A DNA stretch of 9,103 bases from Clostridia bacterium (GTDB lineage: Bacteria > Bacillota > Clostridia > Oscillospirales > CAG-272): assembly GCA_017453085.1 (NCBI GenBank), contig JAFTKV010000111.1:1-9103 (forward strand), read 5' to 3'. How positions within the stretch are numbered: position 1 is the stretch's first letter; each line of letters begins with the position of its first letter. The position numbers were made by a program, and so were the translations under genes. The notes under the pieces were generated by a model, which worked only from the letters and a program-made list of their open reading frames with translations, did not search any database and had not been told where the DNA came from. This document shows positions 6,306-9,103 of the stretch, piece after piece.

Positions 6306-8172
6306 ATACTTTGGCAATGGCAGCTTCGGTCTGTGCCATAACCAATTTGTAGTAGATGCCGCGGCGATCCAGCAGCTCCTTATGGGTGCCGAATTCGGCG
6401 ACTCTGCCGTGATCCAGCACCAGCAGCTTGTCCGCGCCTCGCAGGGTGGACAGGCGGTGTGCGATGGCAATGGTGGTACGGTTTTCGGTCAGATTGTTCA
6501 GCGCATCCTGAATGAGCTTTTCGGTTTCGGTGTCCAGCGAAGCGGTGGCTTCATCCAGGATCAGGATTGCGGGATTGTGGATCAGCGCACGGGCAATGGC
6601 CACTCTCTGCCGCTCGCCGCCCGAAAGGGAATAGCCCTTTTCGCCCACGATGGTGTTGTAGCCCTGGGGAAGAGCCATAATGAAATCGTGTGCATTTGCC
6701 ATTCTGGCGGCACGGATGATCTCATCGTTGGTGGCATCGGGCTTGGAGTAGCGGATGTTATCCCGCACCGATCCGGAGAAGAGGAGCGTTTCCTGCAGCA
6801 CAACGCCGATCTGAGAGCGAAGCGCATTCTGGGAAATATCCTTGATATCCACACCGTCGATGAGGATCTGTCCTTGACCTGCCTCGTACAGTCGCATGAT
6901 CAGATTGATCAGCGTCGTCTTACCCGAGCCGGAGTGACCGACGATTCCCAGCATCTCGCCCTTCTTGACCTCCACGTTGATATGCTCCAATACGGGATTG
7001 TAGCTGTCGTAGCCGAAGGTTACGTCACGAACCGAGATGTCGCCGTTGATCTTGATATCCCGGGGATCTTCCTTGTCCTGAATTTCGGGCTCTTCCTCCA
7101 GAACCTCGATGATCTTGGAGAGAGAGGTCATAAATTCGGTGATATTTCGGGGAATGTGGTTGATCTGCATCAGCGGCTCGTAAAGGATGCCGGCGTAGCT
7201 GTTGAACTGGTTCAGCGCACCTACCGTCATAGCACCGCCGAAGAGGAGGAAGTTTCCGTAGAACAGGATCAGGTAATTGCCCAGCCGAAGAACGAAGCCG
7301 ATGATCGGGAAGAAGGTGTCGAAAATCTTATCTGTGCGCTCGTCCTGCCTGGCCAGCGAGTCTACCTTATCGGAGAACTGACGGATCGCATGCTCCTCGT
7401 TACCGTAGTTTTTGATGACGCGGATGCCGTTCAGGCTATCGTGGAGATGTTCGTTGGTGCGACGACGGAGCGTCCATCGCCGTCTCCAGCGTTGCCGCAT
7501 ATACTTCCAGAATTTCAGAATGGCGAACACCGCAATTGGCAGCGGAACGAAGACGAACAGACACATCAGAGGGTTCATCCAGATCAGGATGGAGAGGGCG
7601 AAAACGAAGGAGAACACCTGGGAAATGTATCCGGGTAGCAGATTGGTGATGAAGTTCTGCACCGTATTGACGTCCTCGTTGATTCGTCCCATCATATCGC
7701 CGGTGGTCTTCTTACCGATGGAGGACATAGACAGAGAGTGAAGCTTTTCAAACAGCCGCTCTCTCAGATGAAGCGTGAAGCGATTGCCCGAAATTGCGGA
7801 GATACGCCCTTGCACAACGCCCATGGCACGCTGGAAGATGTCCAGCGAGACGATAGCGGCGATGACCACCAAAAATCCGGTCATGGTGCCCCGCTCCACA
7901 CCCTCGGCGGGGTAGATGAAGTCGTTGATGGCAACACGCTGAATGGCAGGCAGAACGAAGCGCAAAACGAGTCCTACCAGAGTAGTTACCACTGGGAACA
8001 GCAGCATCAGCCGCATTCCCTTGGTCATATCCCACAGCTTTTTATAGATCTCGCTTTTTTTGCGGCAATGGGGACAAAAGGCATCCCTTGCCTGCTCGTA
8101 GGACATCAGCTCTCCACAGCCGCCACAGCTTCTCACACCAATGTAACGGTCGAAAAACTCACGCGCCTTCAT
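6304..8172 (-). CDS. ABC half-exporter with N-terminal zinc ribbon (622 aa)
   Basis: A type IV (ABCB-like) exporter half-transporter, membrane and ATPase domains in one chain, in the cytoplasmic membrane. Residues 1-40 carry CxxC...CxxC (C16, C19, C33, C36), a likely zinc ribbon on the cytoplasmic side. Hydrophobic segments lie near 54-75, 97-113, 180-198, 200-219 and 287-312, with a weaker sixth before 335. The second cytoplasmic loop has a very basic patch (227-238). The ATPase is complete: Walker A GHSGSGKTT (412-420), Q460, signature LSGGE (516-520), Walker B ILILDE (536-541, catalytic E541) and H572. All catalytic residues being intact, a homodimer is likely. The cargo (lipid, peptide or drug) cannot be told. 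The gene starts inside the end of recD2 (14-nt overlap), so the two are co-transcribed. The zinc ribbon is uncommon for this class; zinc-ribbon ABC exporters of the DUF1854-associated kind are known relatives, while a ComF-derived origin is an alternative (see findings). Confidence 0.92.
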   Translation of the reverse strand: MKAREFFDRYIGVRSCGGCGELMSYEQARDAFCPHCRKKSEIYKKLWDMTKGMRLMLLFPVVTTLVGLVLRFVLPAIQRVAINDFIYPAEGVERGTMTGFLVVIAAIVSLDIFQRAMGVVQGRISAISGNRFTLHLRERLFEKLHSLSMSSIGKKTTGDMMGRINEDVNTVQNFITNLLPGYISQVFSFVFALSILIWMNPLMCLFVFVPLPIAVFAILKFWKYMRQRWRRRWTLRRRTNEHLHDSLNGIRVIKNYGNEEHAIRQFSDKVDSLARQDERTDKIFDTFFPIIGFVLRLGNYLILFYGNFLLFGGAMTVGALNQFNSYAGILYEPLMQINHIPRNITEFMTSLSKIIEVLEEEPEIQDKEDPRDIKINGDISVRDVTFGYDSYNPVLEHINVEVKKGEMLGIVGHSGSGKTTLINLIMRLYEAGQGQILIDGVDIKDISQNALRSQIGVVLQETLLFSGSVRDNIRYSKPDATNDEIIRAARMANAHDFIMALPQGYNTIVGEKGYSLSGGERQRVAIARALIHNPAILILDEATASLDTETEKLIQDALNNLTENRTTIAIAHRLSTLRGADKLLVLDHGRVAEFGTHKELLDRRGIYYKLVMAQTEAAIAKV

Positions 8173-9103
8173 GTTGGGAGTCCTCGGTCAGCCACTCGGC
8201 AAGTCCCGTATATCGAACGGTCTGACGGTTGTTATGAACCATTTCCGCCACCACGCTATCTCTGCCTACCAGGATGACCATCATGCGGGCACGGGTGACG
8301 GCGGTGTAAAGAAGATTGCGGGACAGCAGCATGGAAGCCGCCGAGCACATGGGAATGATGACGATAGGATACTCGCTTCCCTGGCTTTTATGTACAGTCA
8401 CCGCGTAGGCGTGCTCCAGATCCTCCAGGAGAGAAAATTCATAGACCACCTCACGGTCATCGAAGCGGATGGTCATTTCATTTTCGGGCAGGTTGATCTC
8501 TTGAATCACACCAATGTCACCGTTAAAAATGCCGTTCCCCGTCTTTTCGTCCCGCTGACGGGTCCAGAGAAGCTCATAGTTGTTTCTCGTTTGCATGACC
8601 CGATCTCCCTCACGGAACACACGGTCACGGAAGCGATACTCTCGCAGATCGGCGGAGGGGGGATTCAAAGTTTGCTGAAGCAGAATGTTCAGAGACTCGG
8701 TTCCCGCCTCTCCCTTACGGGAGGGAGCGATCACCTGAAGTCCCTGTCTTGCCACGTCGCCGTAGGTTTTGGGCAGACGGTTCTTACACAGGTCGGCAAT
8801 GGTCAGGGCGATCTCCCGATCACTGCTTCTGGGAAGGAAGAAAAAGTCGTTATCCTTCACGGTCAGCGTGGGCATCTCCCCGCTGTTGATGGCATGGGCA
8901 TTGGTAACGATCAGACTTTCCTGCGCCTGTCTGAAAATCTCGCACAGGCGCACGGTGGCGAAGCGGTTGCTTTGAATCAAGTCACGCAAAACATTTCCCG
9001 CTCCCACGGAGGGAAGCTGATCCGCATCTCCGATGATAACAAGGCGAGCTCCCGGCTTGATTGCCCGAAGGAGGGCGCACATCAGCGCATTGTCGATCAT
9101 GGA
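8159..9103 (-). CDS. recD2: RecD2-type SF1B DNA helicase, C-terminal part (window edge)
   Basis: The C-terminal ~314 residues of an ATP-dependent 5'-3' DNA helicase of the RecD2 (RecD-like, SF1B) family, which acts in DNA repair and replication-stress tolerance without RecBC. The gene enters from beyond the right edge; the first visible residues, S-M-I-D, are the end of motif II (DExSM). Counting from that Met: motif III LVIIGDADQLPSVGAGNV (20-37), motif IV around IFRQAQES (55-62), the APSRKGEAG segment (125-133), the RNNYEL region typical of RecD2 (172-177), motif V VTVHKSQGSEYP (234-245) and motif VI LLYTAVTRAR (263-272). A full RecD2 is about 720-750 residues, so over half is missing. The downstream ABC gene overlaps its stop. 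The family is secure; TraA/RecD subfamilies are less likely given the motif wording and context. Confidence 0.93.
   Translation of the reverse strand, partial: SMIDNALMCALLRAIKPGARLVIIGDADQLPSVGAGNVLRDLIQSNRFATVRLCEIFRQAQESLIVTNAHAINSGEMPTLTVKDNDFFFLPRSSDREIALTIADLCKNRLPKTYGDVARQGLQVIAPSRKGEAGTESLNILLQQTLNPPSADLREYRFRDRVFREGDRVMQTRNNYELLWTRQRDEKTGNGIFNGDIGVIQEINLPENEMTIRFDDREVVYEFSLLEDLEHAYAVTVHKSQGSEYPIVIIPMCSAASMLLSRNLLYTAVTRARMMVILVGRDSVVAEMVHNNRQTVRYTGLAEWLTEDSQHEGA
8181..8185 (-). promoter_or_regulatory. Ribosome binding site of ABC exporter within recD2
   Basis: GAGGA on the minus strand lies 8 nt before the ATG at 8170-8172, inside the final codons of recD2. It supports the start that includes the zinc ribbon, rather than a later Met such as M49 or M53. 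Confidence 0.65.

Noticed and set aside
8054..8062. Programmed -1 frameshift at the A-rich tract in the exporter gene
   Set aside because: The A7 tract is in the wrong phase for a canonical X XXY YYZ slippery heptamer, and both alternative frames stop almost at once, so no extended frameshift product is encoded.

Overview
The window looks like chromosomal DNA from an anaerobic Clostridia-type Firmicute (Bacillota), plausibly a gut or other fibre-degrading member of the Oscillospiraceae/Eubacteriales. The grounds are strong AGGAGG-type ribosome binding sites, extended -10 promoters, a Firmicute-type RecD2 helicase, a clostridial-style citrate synthase, and mid-range GC (about half by eye). The species cannot be named from the sequence alone. 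I saw no tRNA, rRNA, CRISPR array, transposase or phage gene.

Layout. (1) 10-2023, minus strand: a GH42 beta-galactosidase ending in a clear intrinsic terminator. (2) 2024-2192: a compact divergent promoter region with two face-to-face promoters. Between them is a direct repeat (AANACAGCAATT) with exactly 21 bp periodicity, the layout expected of an AraC/XylS-family activator site. (3) 2193-4757, plus strand: a large cytoplasmic glycoside hydrolase of the GH106 (alpha-L-rhamnosidase)-like type with a C-terminal galactose-binding-like beta-sandwich. (4) 4758-4893: intergenic region with a good promoter for the next gene. (5) 4894-6255, plus strand: citrate synthase. (6) 6256-6303: a strong stem-loop shared by two convergent genes. 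(7) 6304-8172, minus strand: a complete ABC half-exporter with a short N-terminal four-cysteine zinc ribbon. (8) 8159-9103, minus strand: the C-terminal part of a RecD2-type SF1B helicase that runs off the window and overlaps the ABC gene by 14 nt.

How it fits together. The two glycoside hydrolases lack signal peptides and share a regulatory region. They probably form a small sugar-utilisation regulon that trims imported oligosaccharides or glycosides carrying beta-galactose and perhaps alpha-rhamnose. Neither the transporter nor the regulator is in the window. Citrate synthase is a stand-alone transcription unit that makes citrate for glutamate synthesis. The helicase and ABC exporter form a translationally overlapping pair with no obvious functional link. 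The first ~40 residues of the exporter resemble the zinc-finger start of ComF, which is often found near DNA-processing genes. A fusion or replacement event at this locus is therefore a reasonable but unproven idea.

The most notable points are the 21-bp-periodic divergent operator, the zinc-ribbon/ABC fusion overlapping recD2 with an A7 tract at its junction, and the divergent, intracellular GH106-like enzyme. Nothing here clearly establishes an entirely new system.
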